Source of the DNA: Apiospora phragmitis
Taxonomy: Eukaryota; Ascomycota; Sordariomycetes; Amphisphaeriales; Apiosporaceae
Assembly (NCBI GenBank): GCA_038363925.1
Contig: JAQQWL010000002.1
Span: 5,208,001-5,272,000, forward strand
DNA: 64,000 nucleotides
Reading direction: 5' to 3'
In this document: positions 23,323 through 35,158 of the stretch, piece after piece
How the letters are laid out: every line of letters starts with the position of its first letter
How positions within the stretch are numbered: the first letter of the stretch is position 1
Notes under the pieces: model-generated
The model's database searches: none
Told to the model about the DNA's origin: nothing
Seen by the model: the letters and a program-made list of their open reading frames with translations, nothing else
Translations under genes and position numbers: made by a program

Positions 23323-23796
23323 ATGGCGTCGCCGTCCAGTTTAGAGAATCTCGACATCCGGGCCCTGTCTCTCATAGACTACTTCTGGACCTTCACAATC
23401 AGTCCGCCTCCAGGCTCTCAGGCCCACCCACGCTACTCGATCTTCTCTATCGACTTGACCGAGCAGATGGGGCCGCCTCCCTTGCGCTTCAGCACGGAAG
23501 AGTTCGTCATCAACCAGAACATCATCTAACGCGAGTTCGGGGTTGCCCAAATACCGCCTACGCCCCGGCATCGGTTGGGCCTTGTGTATCGTAGGCAACG
23601 GCCCGGCAGCCACTGCCCACTCCCTGCCTCCGGTGGTGGCCTTCGCACGCAAGCACTAAACGCTCTGATCAGTGCCATTGGTACAATAGACGATGGGCAA
23701 TGGGAACGGACAACGGAACGGAGAGCGTCAACGGAAAAAGGCATTGGTAATAGGAAAAAGGAGCATCAGCGAAAAAGGCATCATGAGTCTCTATGA
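23323..23796 (+). pseudogene. Small unknown ORF with an internal stop
   Basis: ATG 23323 opens a 68-codon frame ('SLIDYFWTFTISPPPG', 'EEFVINQNII') ending in TAA at 23527-23529. The same frame stays open beyond it ('REFGVAQIPPTPRHRLG') to 23796, so CAA-to-TAA is a possible origin of the stop. A short first exon may lie upstream (the frame is open from 23113). No family is recognised; weak candidate. Confidence 0.25.
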
Positions 23797-24580
23797 ATCC
23801 CCTTCCCCCTTAGCTGCAGCTGGCCTCGTTTTGTCTAAAACTTGGGTTTCGTAGATGGACACAACTGCCTTCATGGGTGCTTCCTCGAGAAGGAGAAATC
23901 CAGACACGTTCATAAAGCAACATGCTCCAGAGTTCAATGGCATACTGAACAACGCTACAGTGATGTAGCCGCCTACTCTAGCTAAGCCAGTGACCCTGGT
24001 AGTCATAAGCATGTCGATATCGACAATAACTACCTAGCATAGACGGCATGGATACCTTGTAATCAGACGACATCCGTAGTAATTTTACTGTGCGCCCTTG
24101 CTGCTGTTTCCTTCCAAATAAGGGATAGAATTCGGGACCACAGACCTTCCAATCGTGCTTACATCTGCTTCGGGCAGATCATGTTTGGTTTGAGATGCTT
24201 TCGATCAGGGGCAGACAGAGCAGTCAGGGGTGGGTGGGGGCGGTGAGGGGAGCTGCAAGGGGTAAACCTAGCCGTAGGGCCTTTCTCCACCATAATTTCC
24301 TAGACTAGCAAGAACATTGCTACTATTCAGCTGCTCAATATACCATCGTTTCATACCACCTGGCTCTCCCTGTTACATACGACACAAGACTCCCGGGGTT
24401 TAATTATCGGAAGCTGGCTTGTTCAGCAAAGACTGTGGTCATGAGACGAAAGATACATGAATACGGGCTGTCCAAGTCCCACGGATATAGTTGGAAACCG
24501 AAATAGCAACAAAGTCGTTTTGTTAACCAGAAATTAACTTGAGGCTCAGCCACGACTTCTCATTAACAAAGGCATCGTCT
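23797..24580. other. Intergenic, nothing recognised
   Basis: No credible ORF, repeat or RNA gene. Confidence 0.45.
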
Positions 24581-25690
24581 TCACTGCTTAGGTGGAAAAG
24601 ACTCTCGGTTCAGTTCATCGAGCATCGCCTTCGTCTTCAAAGTATTACGGTGTGTTTTCCCCAGGACCTTGCTTTGCATCTCCCAAGTACTCTTGAACAG
24701 CTTCGCGGACTCCGCGTGCCGGCCGCGCAGCCGGAGGTTCAAGGCCAGACTACAAGCCGTCGACAGCGTATCCGGACTCTTCTGTCCCAATAGACTGATC
24801 TGGAGCACCAGGATCTCCTGCAGGAGCTTGCCCGCGGCCTCGACCTGGCCGCCGTCGCCCAGCAGCAGCGCCATGTTGGCGAGGATCCGGTGCTGCTCCG
24901 CGTTTTCGGGTCCGAGGCTGCGCTCCGTCGGCTGCGCCGCCTTCAGGTACAGCGCCGTCGCGCGTTCGTGCTCGCCGCCGTCTTCGCAGGCGCGCGCCAG
25001 GTTGTGCTGCTGCCGCGCCGTGTCGAGGTGGTCGGGCCCGCGGTGTTCGGCGCACCAGTTTAGGACTCACTGGTACTGCGCCAAGGCCTGGCTGGGCCGG
25101 CCTTTCTCACCGTGCAGCAGAGCTAGTTTGGCGAGCTCGCTCGCCTTCCTGATGGTGCCAACGTGGTTGTCTCCTTGCATCGTTTCCAACTCTCACAGCT
25201 GTGTTTCTGCTGTGGCTGTTGGACTGACGTTGAGCTTAATTTTGGCGCCTTTTGTTTGCTTTCTCGATATCTCCTGAGCCCGCAGCAAGATGCCGGCGGG
25301 GCAGTTGCGAGCCGCGTCTTCGACCAAACGGCTGCGTATGTCTTCTTGGTCTCGATCCCGCAATTTTTTGAGAAAGCTGCTGCTTTTGCGACGCTTGTGG
25401 AGGACGTCTGCACCGTTATCTAGCAACGCCTTCACCAGGCCAGGGGTTGCGTTCGGGACGCCGCCCTGACAGACGTGGTTCAGAGCGTCAGTGGCTTCCT
25501 TGTAGGACAACCCATTCGAATTGGGTTGGGCGAAACCAGCCACGAGTTGCTTGGCCCAAGAGTGGTCATCTTGGGTAACAGGTGATGGGATGAAAGTCGA
25601 CGACGACTGCATCGATACCGAGCGTGCCATAGGCATAGTAGCGACTGGACTTGGTGGGATTTGGATCGACGACAAGGGCTTTGGACTCAC
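24581..25690 (-). pseudogene. TPR protein relic with two in-frame TGA codons
   Basis: A single minus-strand frame from about 25690 to TAG at 24581 encodes an N-terminal helical part with an ankyrin-like segment ('PGLVKALLDNGADVLHKR') and then tetratricopeptide repeats of the kinesin-light-chain type ('LGPENAEQHRILANMALLL', 'LGQKSPDTLSTACSLALNL', 'LGKTHRNTLKTKAMLDEL'). Two TGA codons interrupt it, at 25193-25195 and 25067-25069; in both places CGA (Arg) fits the repeat, so both look like C-to-T changes in a CpG. A GTGAGT donor at 25690 shows an exon lies upstream, possibly 'WLHNLTLVFANTGDN' near 25700-25790. TPR and ankyrin domains of this kind are common partners of fungal NACHT proteins. Confidence 0.6.
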
Positions 25691-25799
25691 GTAGGGAGTT
25701 TTTCAATGGCCGGGTTGTCGCCGGTGTTTGCAAAAACGAGTGTAAGGTTGTGAAGCCAGCTCACATTTGTCAACTCCAAATGAACAAGTAAATTATGTT

Positions 25800-26203
25800 G
25801 CCAAGGTGTTCAGGATTTGGGTATTTGGCAAAGTCACTTATTATTTCTGGCCGCACAGAGGACCAGAACCTTTGTCGAACCAGGACATTGCTGCTTCAAC
25901 CCTATCAGCCGATCCTATTACGCCCCATTGCGGTTGATACTACACCAACGAGGCTCTGGACAGGAGTCGTGACCTTTGACCGACCACCTGTTTCAGATAT
26001 TTGACCGGTGTGCATTGCCTTGTTGCACACGGAAGTGGAATAAACAACGCATATACGCCTAGCTCTTCTTACCTTGATACTATTGGTACAGAAAAAGCAA
26101 TATAGTTCTTGGCATTTATGTGAGGCTGACTCTGACCAGATACTTCCCTCAAATGTACCTCTCGATTTTCCGGTTCCAAAAATAGCCTTAGAAGTTAATT
26201 ATC
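25800..26203. other. Intergenic, nothing recognised
   Basis: About 400 bp between the TPR relic and the next plus-strand gene; no motif recognised. Confidence 0.35.
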
Positions 26204-29200
26204 ATGTGGCAGCAGTCTGCTAAGGAGAGAGGGTTTCATGGGGGCAATGTCCATCATCCGTCGCGGTGGTTACTGGCAAAGCTTTTCCTGCGCATCATAA
26301 TTCCCCAAGCCGTTCTCATCCCAATTGTCCATCTCAAGGCAGCACACAGGCAACAGACGCCCGAATCGTCTCAGTCATCGCTAGCCATGACCTCTGGAAT
26401 CACACTTCCTACCAAACTCCAGTCTGAATCACCTGTAGCTGGGTGCGCCGAGTCCCTCATCCGTCGTCTGAAGGCTCCAGATCATTCCTGCGGGGATTTC
26501 CCCAAATACCGCATCGTGCCAAGTCAAACCCATCATGATTACCCCAGTCGTCTTGGATTCTTCCAAATCTCCAAGTCCGAACCCGTGGTCAGTTATCTAG
26601 ACACGGCAAAGCTCTGCAAGACATGTCTTGATCTCGTCGTTCCGGGAGGGATATAACTACTGGTCCATCTTATCTACACCCAATAAGGTTGAGAAGGGAC
26701 AGTCCTCCACGACGACCCAGGAGTCCGGTTATGCCGGACGCAAATCGAAGTGGCTTGATGCCCCGTCATTAGCGTCACATTATCCCCCAATCCTCCAGGC
26801 CAGGACTGAGCAAGTGCCTGGTAGGGAGGGTTTCACGGCGGGAGCCAATGTAAATCAATGCCCATCTATATCCACTACAATCTCAATCCCTCAAGTCCCA
26901 TGGGCGAGCGAAGCCTGGCGATGGCTGAGTAGCCAGCGCAAGCCCTTCTACATTGGTCAGCTCCATCTGATCAAGGGCTGGACGCCTCTAGGCGAGGCAC
27001 TGGCTGCGCGCGACTTCCTAATTGCCGAGAAAACCGGCAAACCTTTTATCCCTACCACACAACAGGTTCTCATGAAGATGACCAACTCGACTCGCGAAAT
27101 GACAAAGGACCCTAAGCCGAATGGCATTGGAGCCACCTCCACCGGAATCAACAACGAAGATCCCAAAGCGGCCAAGACGAACAAGACGACCAAGGCTACA
27201 CGGAAGACGAACGCCCCAAGTCCAGGGGCCCCTAATCCGCCAGCGACCATCTTTGATCCGACAGCGGCCATCTTCCCTAGTCAATCCAACACTACTAAGG
27301 ATCCACCCCTTTACTTGTCAAAGACTCCCGGCAAGGAAAAGCTACCCACCGTTCGAACTTCGAAAGACAAGAGTACATCGTCGCCAAAGATCACCAAGAC
27401 AGACATACCACCTCCTGACCCAATCAGGCCGAGTGGTGAACACACTCAGGATGCAGAGATACCATCCAAGGTGACTGGTAAGCCACAGAGGAAGCCTCAG
27501 TCCAAGAGTGACGCGAATGTAAGTACTCTGCTAAAGATCAGTTCTGCTATCAGTCCAGCTCTATAACTACTTGCTACAGGAGCATTCAACCAAGCCGGTC
27601 CTAAATCACACGAGAAACTATAATCGCTATGAACCATTCCCATTCGACAGCCCAATCAAGCCCCCGAGCTTGAAGAACTATAAACGCGTGGTGGAAGATG
27701 CCGTCAGAACACAAACTTCTCCGTCTCAGCTCCCTCTTGAAGAGATTCTCGGCAAGGATTACACATCGGCCAAGAAGAGCAAAGATCTACTACGAGGTCC
27801 GGACTCGTCCGCGAAAGAGGAGGATGTCCTAGCCCTGACGGGCAGCAGTGGCCCTAGGAAGAAGGCAGGGCCGAAAACCAGCCATGATTTCATCGAGGCC
27901 ATGGCGAAAGCCAAACCGAAGGTCCCGGCTACTTCCAAGAAAACAGACGGGCCGTCTCTGCACCAGTACAAGCCGACAAAAGTCAAAACGCCCAAGTCGA
28001 GAGTCGAATCCGCAGAATTCCCCCGAGACAAGTTGACTCAGAATGCCCCGGCTACTTCTAGGAACCCAACTACTACTAAGAGCCTGGCTACTACTAAAAC
28101 CCCGGCTACTGCTAAAACCTTGGCTACTAATAAGACCCCGGCTACTCCTAAGAAACTAGACGGGCCGTCTTTACACGAGGACAAGCCGAAAAAAGTCGAA
28201 ACTCCCAAGTCTAGATTCATTTCGACAGAGCCATCCCGAGACAAGTCAACTCGGAATGCCCCGGCTATGTCTAAGACAACAGACAGGCGGCCTTTGCAGC
28301 ACGGCAAGACCCGAAAAGAAGAAACTCCTAAGTCTAAATTCGTTTACACATAGCCATCCCGAAACCAGCCGATTCAGAGGATCCGGGCTACTTCCAACCC
28401 AGACAAGCCGCGAAAGATCGAACCGCGCAAGCCAAGAGTTGGTTCCACAAAACTACCCCAGAACAAATCGACTCAGGAGATCCCAAGAACTGGGAACGTA
28501 TCAGGCAGAACAATGGGAAAGAAGAGGATCAACGAGAAGACTTATAGAGACATCAAGTCCAGCTTTAACCCGCAGAGGACGAAGCAGTTTGATACCCCGA
28601 CATCAGCTCGGACGCAACCCGTGGGCAAACAGACTCCGCGCCACAGGGAAATACATTTACGGGATCGTGGCCACGGGGACAAACATCATTCGGGAGATCC
28701 ATCAGGTAATGACCCTGTAAGGTCAACCACGGTGCTACGCACCGACCAGGCCACGCAGCATCTTTTTACAGTGACGACAAATACTATTGTACTCCCGCCA
28801 GACTCAGGAGACGTCCCAAGGGGCGATGACTCAGAAGAATCAGATGCCTGGATTGAAGACATGGAGGATGCCGACCTTGTCGAAGTGTATGCTGAAGACG
28901 AAGATGGAGGCAGTGACGCAGAGTATCTCCAACCCCCTGACGATTCCCCCGTCTCGCCAGCAAGTCCCCACGAGCCCCTTCCCAACACCGTCGCCAGTGG
29001 ACACTCCGACTCAGTCGCGGCCATCAAGTGCCGCTGCCTCCCACCAAAGTCATGATCCAATCTCCCCAATTGAAGAGCCACTTGAGATTCAGTCTGAAGC
29101 GGAAATTAACTCGAGTTCATCTTCCCGCTCCGGCTCCAGGGCATGGAACAGCGACGCCCACGACGACTTTAAAGACGATGGCCAGGAGGGAGGGATGAGT

Positions 29201-29857
29201 GACGCGGGCGAGAACTCGGGTAGCGATGAACAGGACCACAACATGCTGGATAGTGATGGCGAGGGTAACTCGGACGGACACCACAGCCAGGGAGTCTCGT
29301 CAGATGACGACGTTCATGGCAAATCAAACGAGGATGATGAGAGCATGGTAGACTCGCCCATCGGCCAAGACTCACCGTCCGATGATAATGAAGATCACCT
29401 GGACTTCCATGAGGACCTTTCAGAAGATGATGAAGCAGACGACTATGATTCGCAGTCCGATAGTAGTAAAGCTTACCCGGAGAGTCACGAAGATCCTTCA
29501 GAGCATGAGGATCCCAGCGAGGATGGTTTCGTCGAGGCAGACCACCATAATTCGGAGTCCAATGGTAGTGAAGATCAATCGGATAATCACGAAGGTCCTT
29601 CAGAACATGAGAATCCCAGCGAGGATGGGAGGTCTGAGTTCGACCTTGATTCACACTATTTAGAAGAGCCCGAGTCCGACCAAGAATTGGACCCATCATA
29701 TAGAGTACCGATACAGCGGAAGCTACTGAAGATACGACAGGTATCACGAAATAGCGTTAGGGGAATGTTCACTCTCATTCATTACTTACCCTATGCTACG
29801 GCGCACATTAGGACTAAGGTCTACGTGCCCTGGACTTGCAGTAGGTTAGACCGCTAA
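26204..29857 (+). pseudogene. Repetitive, charge-polarised disordered protein, decayed
   Basis: A long low-complexity protein readable from ATG 26204 (or the better ATG at 26387). It needs one G fewer at about 26644-26650 to pass from 'KTCLDLVVP' into 'GYNYWSILSTPNK'. An intron at 27519-27579 (GTAAGT..ACAG) is clear. The next exon carries three degenerate repeats of about 40 residues built on 'DGPSLHxxKPxKVxTPKSR' (about 27940-28390), with a Thr/Ala/Pro-Lys spacer. TAG at 28351-28353 interrupts the third where Glu fits. The frame then runs on to about 28930-28990, where one extra C must be skipped, into a very acidic Ser/Asp/Glu/His tail (29080-29730). A GTATCA donor at 29741 may start a last intron. 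The N half is basic and the C half acidic. No known domain. Confidence 0.5.
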
Positions 29858-30394
29858 CACTTGGGGTCTGCTATTAACAGATGCTGGTTTACAAGCCCAC
29901 TATCGTGATATCAGTAGTTTGGTATCCGCAACACTGCTTCTCGTTCATATATCGTCGTTATCAAGTACTCCTCCCACGTTGATTGTATACTAAATGTAGA
30001 TTCGAGGCGTTGGCGGGCCTTTAGTCCAATGTATAGTCAAACAAGGATTAGTCTGAGCGTGATTAAAGACAGCCTGCTTCCGGTAACCTCCAGCTGTGGG
30101 CGAGAACAGATCGCAAAACTGGGGCATGTTTGCTAGAAATGTGTTTACTGCAGGCCGGGTGGGTAGAGGCCGTGTTTGCCAGCGGAATCTTCCCATTTTA
30201 CGTCCCTTTTGATCGTTGTAAGATAGATTTCCTTCTTAGCTCAATCCATCCCGTCTACATCATCGTTTCGGTTGTTATTGATTTAGCCCCAAACGACCTG
30301 GCAGAATACCCCTTCAATATGATCTCTTTCGCGTCCACTGGGTTATGTTACTTGAGGGCTTTTATATACTACTAACCGAGTAACTACGCCACAT
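29858..30394. other. Intergenic, nothing recognised
   Basis: May contain a last exon of the preceding gene (an acceptor ATTAACAG ends at 29880), otherwise empty. Confidence 0.3.
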
Positions 30395-32032
30395 ATGCAG
30401 GAACAGCTGGGCAGTATGGAAAACGAGAAGTCGAGCACCCCGATCTCCGTGGCCGCTAGACGATGCCTCAGTTCATTCGACTATTGTCTAAGAGGCATAT
30501 TCAAGATCTTCGATAATAACAACTCAACATCCTTCCAAACAAGCGACCTTTTTGATGTACATCCCGTCGTGAAGCGATATCCGGCCATGGATGATCAAAG
30601 GGCGCGTTTATCGATGTTCATCTACAACGTGTCTATCTTTGGTATAGAAACGACCAGTCTCGACTACCGACTAAAACGTTCACCACAGGCACAAGCCTGA
30701 ATTCTTGGCGTGCTAAGAGTTATACAACGTTGATTCGATGAGTGTAAGTTACTATTCATCATTAAATTGAGCATTAAGTCTGATATTCTAACGCTACTAC
30801 AATAGATGGAGATCTTCTACGAGAACAAGAACAAGATGCGACGAATCAGAATGATACAGAATCACAATCCAGTGCTCAGCAAGCCAACTTTGACCGAATA
30901 GTTGGTAGCATCGGATCCCAGGTGTCTATACTTGACGAACTCACCGAAACTATACTGAATGCTGGCAGCGAGTCACAAAGAAGATGGCCAACAAGCTCAC
31001 TTGAGAATTCGGATGAGGAAGTTGAGAAAGAGGCAGAAAGACATGATTGCCAAGATACTTCGCTCGGATGTTGGGAGCATGGGCCCCACGAAGCAGTGAA
31101 CAAATTCGACAACGTCTTTTGAGGACCATGATCATTAGACGTAGATTGCTTCATCGCAGAACCCGGCCTGCTGAAGCACCTACCCTACCATTCAAGATGG
31201 AAACGTCCACTGGGAGACGTCTCCATGCGACGAGTGGAATAACGACTTCCCCGGAACAAACCGATTCCAGAACAACGTCTACACTATCTAGTCTCTCATC
31301 ATCCACACTAGAAACGGTGGCAGTTGGTGAAGAGACATTGTCAACTTTTCCTACGCACGCGGGCAAAACGCACGAAAGTGAATACTTGCCGCCAGACATG
31401 GCTACTTATTCAGACATCGGGTCAGACTTCGGGCATGACTTGTTGGTTCCCAGACAGCAGATTACCCCATATTACGCTTTGGTATGCCTCTTCGAATCCT
31501 GCAGATGACCCCGAAGTACTCTATGACGACAGAAGGGACTGGCTGCGATACCTGCGTCAGCATACGTAGCGTTGGTATTGCAAGGCCAAGTCGCATGACC
31601 CTACGGCGTTCGAGAAATTCGTGGACTTCGTGGACCATATGAGAGATTGCCACGGTAGACTGTACTCTCGAGCTGAACGTGGCATTATCGAAAAACGGTG
31701 GTCGGGGAAGATTTTTGAGGTGTGTCCCCTCTGTGGAGGCGATGACTTTGATAGGGGGCTTATTCCCCATGTCGTTGATCACTCACGATCCATTGCCGCC
31801 GAATCTGTGGCCTATCAGCCCGAACACAAGGTGCGGGTGCCTCGGGCTGCGTCTGATGAGGAGGAAGCCAGTCAGGTTCCCAGGAAACCCACGGTTCGAG
31901 AACACCGCGACACATCCGGCACAGACACCACCTAAAGACGAAGGCGGGGATTCCTCATGGACCCAGCTTGAAATTGAACCTGATAACAAGAAGAGGGGAA
32001 CGCTGTTTGCGACAAGACATAAGAAAGCTTGA
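30395..32032 (+). pseudogene. Second C2H2 zinc-finger family member, decayed
   Basis: Clearly related in layout to the gene at 16468-18179. Start near 30395 or 30419, then 'ARRCLSSFDYCL', TGA at 30698-30700 and 30731-30733 in the frame that continues 'ILGVLRVIQR'. An intron (about 30749-30805, GTAAGT..ATAG) leads into the family signature 'RIVGSIGSQVSILDELTE'. One base is missing near 31047, after which 'RLLRTMIIRRR' follows, and another near 31503, which restores 'DPEVLYDDRRDWLRYLRQH'. A TAG lies at 31567-31569 just before 'RWYCKAKSHD'. The zinc-binding remnants ('VCLFESC', 'WYCKAKSHD', 'VCPLCGGDDFD', 'HVVDH') are visible. A further frame change near 31890 reaches TGA at 32030. At least six lesions, so a true pseudogene. 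Confidence 0.65.
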
Positions 32033-33619
32033 ATTGCAACTCAGCTTATTTAAATACTATTCATTCTATTAATTAATCCTATTGATTCTACCTATTCAAG
32101 TCTTCCTCGTTTACTAGTGTACTTACGCGGAACGTAAATGTCGCAACGTCAATTAAAATTGAGATGGGGCAGACTTGTTTAGCTCGACAACGTCCCAACT
32201 TTAACACGACGACATGCGATCAAGCCTGCCCCGTGCCCCGTGCCCACAACCCCCGAGAACAAAAAACAAGCAACGGAGGGCCGAGGTCCGCGGAAGGGGT
32301 TGCCATATTAGGATGCCGCCGGGCTCTCAAGAGTGGTCGCGACGGAGGGAAGAGGTGGAGGGGTATTGGGAAACAGTCACCTGTCAATTCACATGAATTG
32401 ACAGCACCCACAGTTCCAGCGAACCACTGAAATTGACTTGGGAATATGTGGAGTATGCGAGCTAATAAGTTGACAGAGAGCATATACATGTACAAGCTGT
32501 CGCGTATGGGCAGTGCACTCAACTCGGATATCCTCGTCATGGGTCACGTAACCTAAGGGCTGCAAGTACGTGGTTTGAACCGACGATCCGGGTGAACAGC
32601 CAGACACCGAACCCCACGTTTCTCCAGGCGGGCCACCAACCCCTGCCTGCCTGGGTGTTGCTTGGTGCTGAATGCGACATTCATTCTCAGTCAGTCCAAG
32701 TCAACAAGCCTACCAATGAAGCCCCTTCTAGACTTCCTCTAGCACTCCCAACCGGGTGACACTACCCGAGACAAAGACAAGAAGGCGGCAGCAAAACTTG
32801 GCTTTTTGATGGATCCACCCTTGATTGATGCCAAGTAAGGAGAAATTGGATCAGCACAAGCTGAAGCAGGCGAACGCGTACGGGCGTCTCCATATTACGT
32901 GTTCACCCCTCTCTCTAGGCACCCGACAGCCGATTGATTGTCTGCATCAGAAACATCTGTTGCGTATCGACAGTTGCAGGCGACATGACTAGAACCATCG
33001 AAGGTCCTCCCAGCTAGGCGGCCCGGAGGGATTGCAGTTGCTCCAGAAGGAATAGTTTGTGCATGATAGTTAGTACGGCACAAGAGCTGTCATGGAAGCT
33101 TATTGAATGATTTATGTAGCAGCACTTGGCCTCAACCCATTTGGTCCTGCTCAACTGCCTTGCTGCTGCTGAGAATGTGCAATTACCCGGCCATGCCCAG
33201 TGGCGTCCGCCATAGTGTATCGCAATGAGTATTGCACCGCAAACAGCCAGTCAATTACCAACAAGCAGAAACACTTTCAGCTTTGCGACGGGGGGTCCCT
33301 GCTTCAGGTCCTCTATCGACGCCATCCGCCCGCCGCGCAATTGATTACACTTGCCAAGATCCTCCCATCCACCATCATCTCATGTTGGACGCACTTGCCA
33401 AAGTACCTGCATCCAACTCAGCCCCGGATGCATCAGCAAGGGACAACTCGTTAAAACAAACAAGTGACACACCAAAACCCAGGTGCACCTTTTCTCTCTC
33501 CCGCATCCGTCACACACCCACAAACATCTCGACCCTACTTACTTTCTTATATGCGATTCCCATCCCGCCCTTCCTTCTGAACTCCTGTCTCGCTCCGCCG
33601 ACATGTCCCTCTTGACACC
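32033..33619. other. Intergenic, nothing recognised
   Basis: About 1.6 kb without a credible gene. The last 150 bp before 33620 are C/T- and A/C-rich, typical of a promoter and leader. Confidence 0.45.
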
Positions 33620-35158
33620 ATGGTTCAATCGCGCCGCTCCTTCACTGCGACCCTGCTTCTCGCCATCTTCCTAGTCGCCACTTTTTACACGGCCGCCCGC
33701 ATCGGCATTTGGGGCCCCTCCTACATCAAACCAAAGCTCTCCATACCCTACTACCATGGAAATGCCGCCGCCGCCGGCGCAAACGCTACAGATCCCCAGG
33801 ATGGCGTCGCAACAACACCACCATCCAAAGATCCCGCATGCGCCTGGATGCCCGACACCTCCAACATCCTCGTCGTCATGAAGACGGGCGCGAGCGAGCT
33901 TATGCCCGGGTGCCCACGCAACTCATGACTACATTGCGCTGCTTACCCGATTACCTCATCTTCTCCGACATGAAGCAGACCATCGCCGGCGTCGAGATCC
34001 ACGACAGCCTGGACGCGGTCCTGGACGAGGCCAAGAAGGACAACGCCGACTTCGTGCTGTACAAGTACCAGCAGGCCTGCGAGGTCGACCTGGAGAACTG
34101 CAACCGGGAGGGTGGGGACGCCGCCCGGGCCGGGTGGAACCTGGACAAGTACAAGAACATCCACATCGCCGAGAAGGCCTTCGCCCTGCGGCCCAACTAC
34201 GACTGGTACGTCTTCGTCGACGCCGACACCTACGTCCTCTGGCCCAACCTGGTCCAGTGGCTCGCCAAGTTCCGCCACGAGCAAGCACTACTTCGGCAGC
34301 ATGACCATGATCAGCGAGTTCCCCTTCGCCCACGGCGGCAGCGGCTACGTCATCTCCAAGGCCGCCATGCGGGAGTTCAATGGTCGGCCGGATGGGAGCA
34401 TCGCGAACAAGTGGGATATGAAAATCCACGAATCTTGTTGCGGCGACTACATGTTCGCCAAAGCCCTCAAGGAGGCCACCGATGTGTCGGTGAAGAACGT
34501 GGTATGTATTCAATCAATTTTCCTATTTGCCGTGATACAAGAGTAGGTAGAACTGACACATTTTTTTTTTCCACAGTGGCCGACCATCAACGGCGAAAAG
34601 CCCTACACACTGCCCTTTGGGCCGACGCACTGGTGCCACCCCGTCGTCACCATGCACCACCTGAACTCAGAAGAGGTCTCGTCCTTCTGGGAGTACGAGC
34701 GCAACTTCTTCAAGCCGCGCGACGCGCACTCGCTCACGACGCAGCGCACGCTGCTCCTCAAGGACATCTACACCCGCTTCCTTGCGCCCAAGATGCAGGC
34801 CAGCCGCGACGACTGGGACAACCTCAGCGACGACGTGCTCTACTTCGACCGCAACGCCAAGAAATGGGAGGCCTGGGAGCTCGAGCGCCTGAAAAAAGCC
34901 CCCATGTCGTCGGCTGAGCGCAAGGCGCACAAGAGCTTCGAGGACTGCCGCGCCATGTGCGAGGCCGTCCAGGAGTGTTTTCAGTTCCTCTACCACGACG
35001 GCCTCTGTGCTTCGAGCCTCTCCTTCAAGCTGGGCAAGCCGAACCGCAGCGAGCAGAGCCCCGCGAAGCGCTGGAAGAGCGGCTGGATCGTGCCTAAGAT
35101 CAACAAGTGGATCGAGAGGCAGGGCGAGTGCAAGAAACCGATCTGGCCTTCGGTGTAA
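33620..35158 (+). CDS. GT31-type glycosyltransferase with two indels
   Basis: A type II Golgi-type membrane protein: cytoplasmic 'MVQSRRSF', a TM helix at about residues 9-28, a stem, then the fungal GT31 catalytic domain ('ILVVMKTGASE', 'LRCLPDYLIFSDM', the DxD-like 'YVFVDADTYVLW', 'FAHGGSGYVIS', 'CCGDYMFAKAL', 'LPFGPTHWCHPVVTMHH'). A C-terminal Cys-rich PAN-like part follows ('FEDCRAMCEAVQECFQF'). Exons 33620-34501 and 34577-35158, with a 75-bp GTATGT..ACAG intron. Two frame changes occur: one base missing at 33900/33901 (a T would restore 'SELYARVPTQL') and one extra at about 34282. They cancel, so total length stays in phase (487 residues). The untouched codon bias elsewhere suggests recent lesions or consensus errors. 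Substrate unknown; probably extends surface glycans. Confidence 0.78.

Noticed and set aside
33900..34283. Programmed frameshifting in the GT31 gene
   Set aside because: No slippery heptamer with a following structure was evident, and the two shifts are of opposite sign at unrelated sequences; single-base lesions are simpler.
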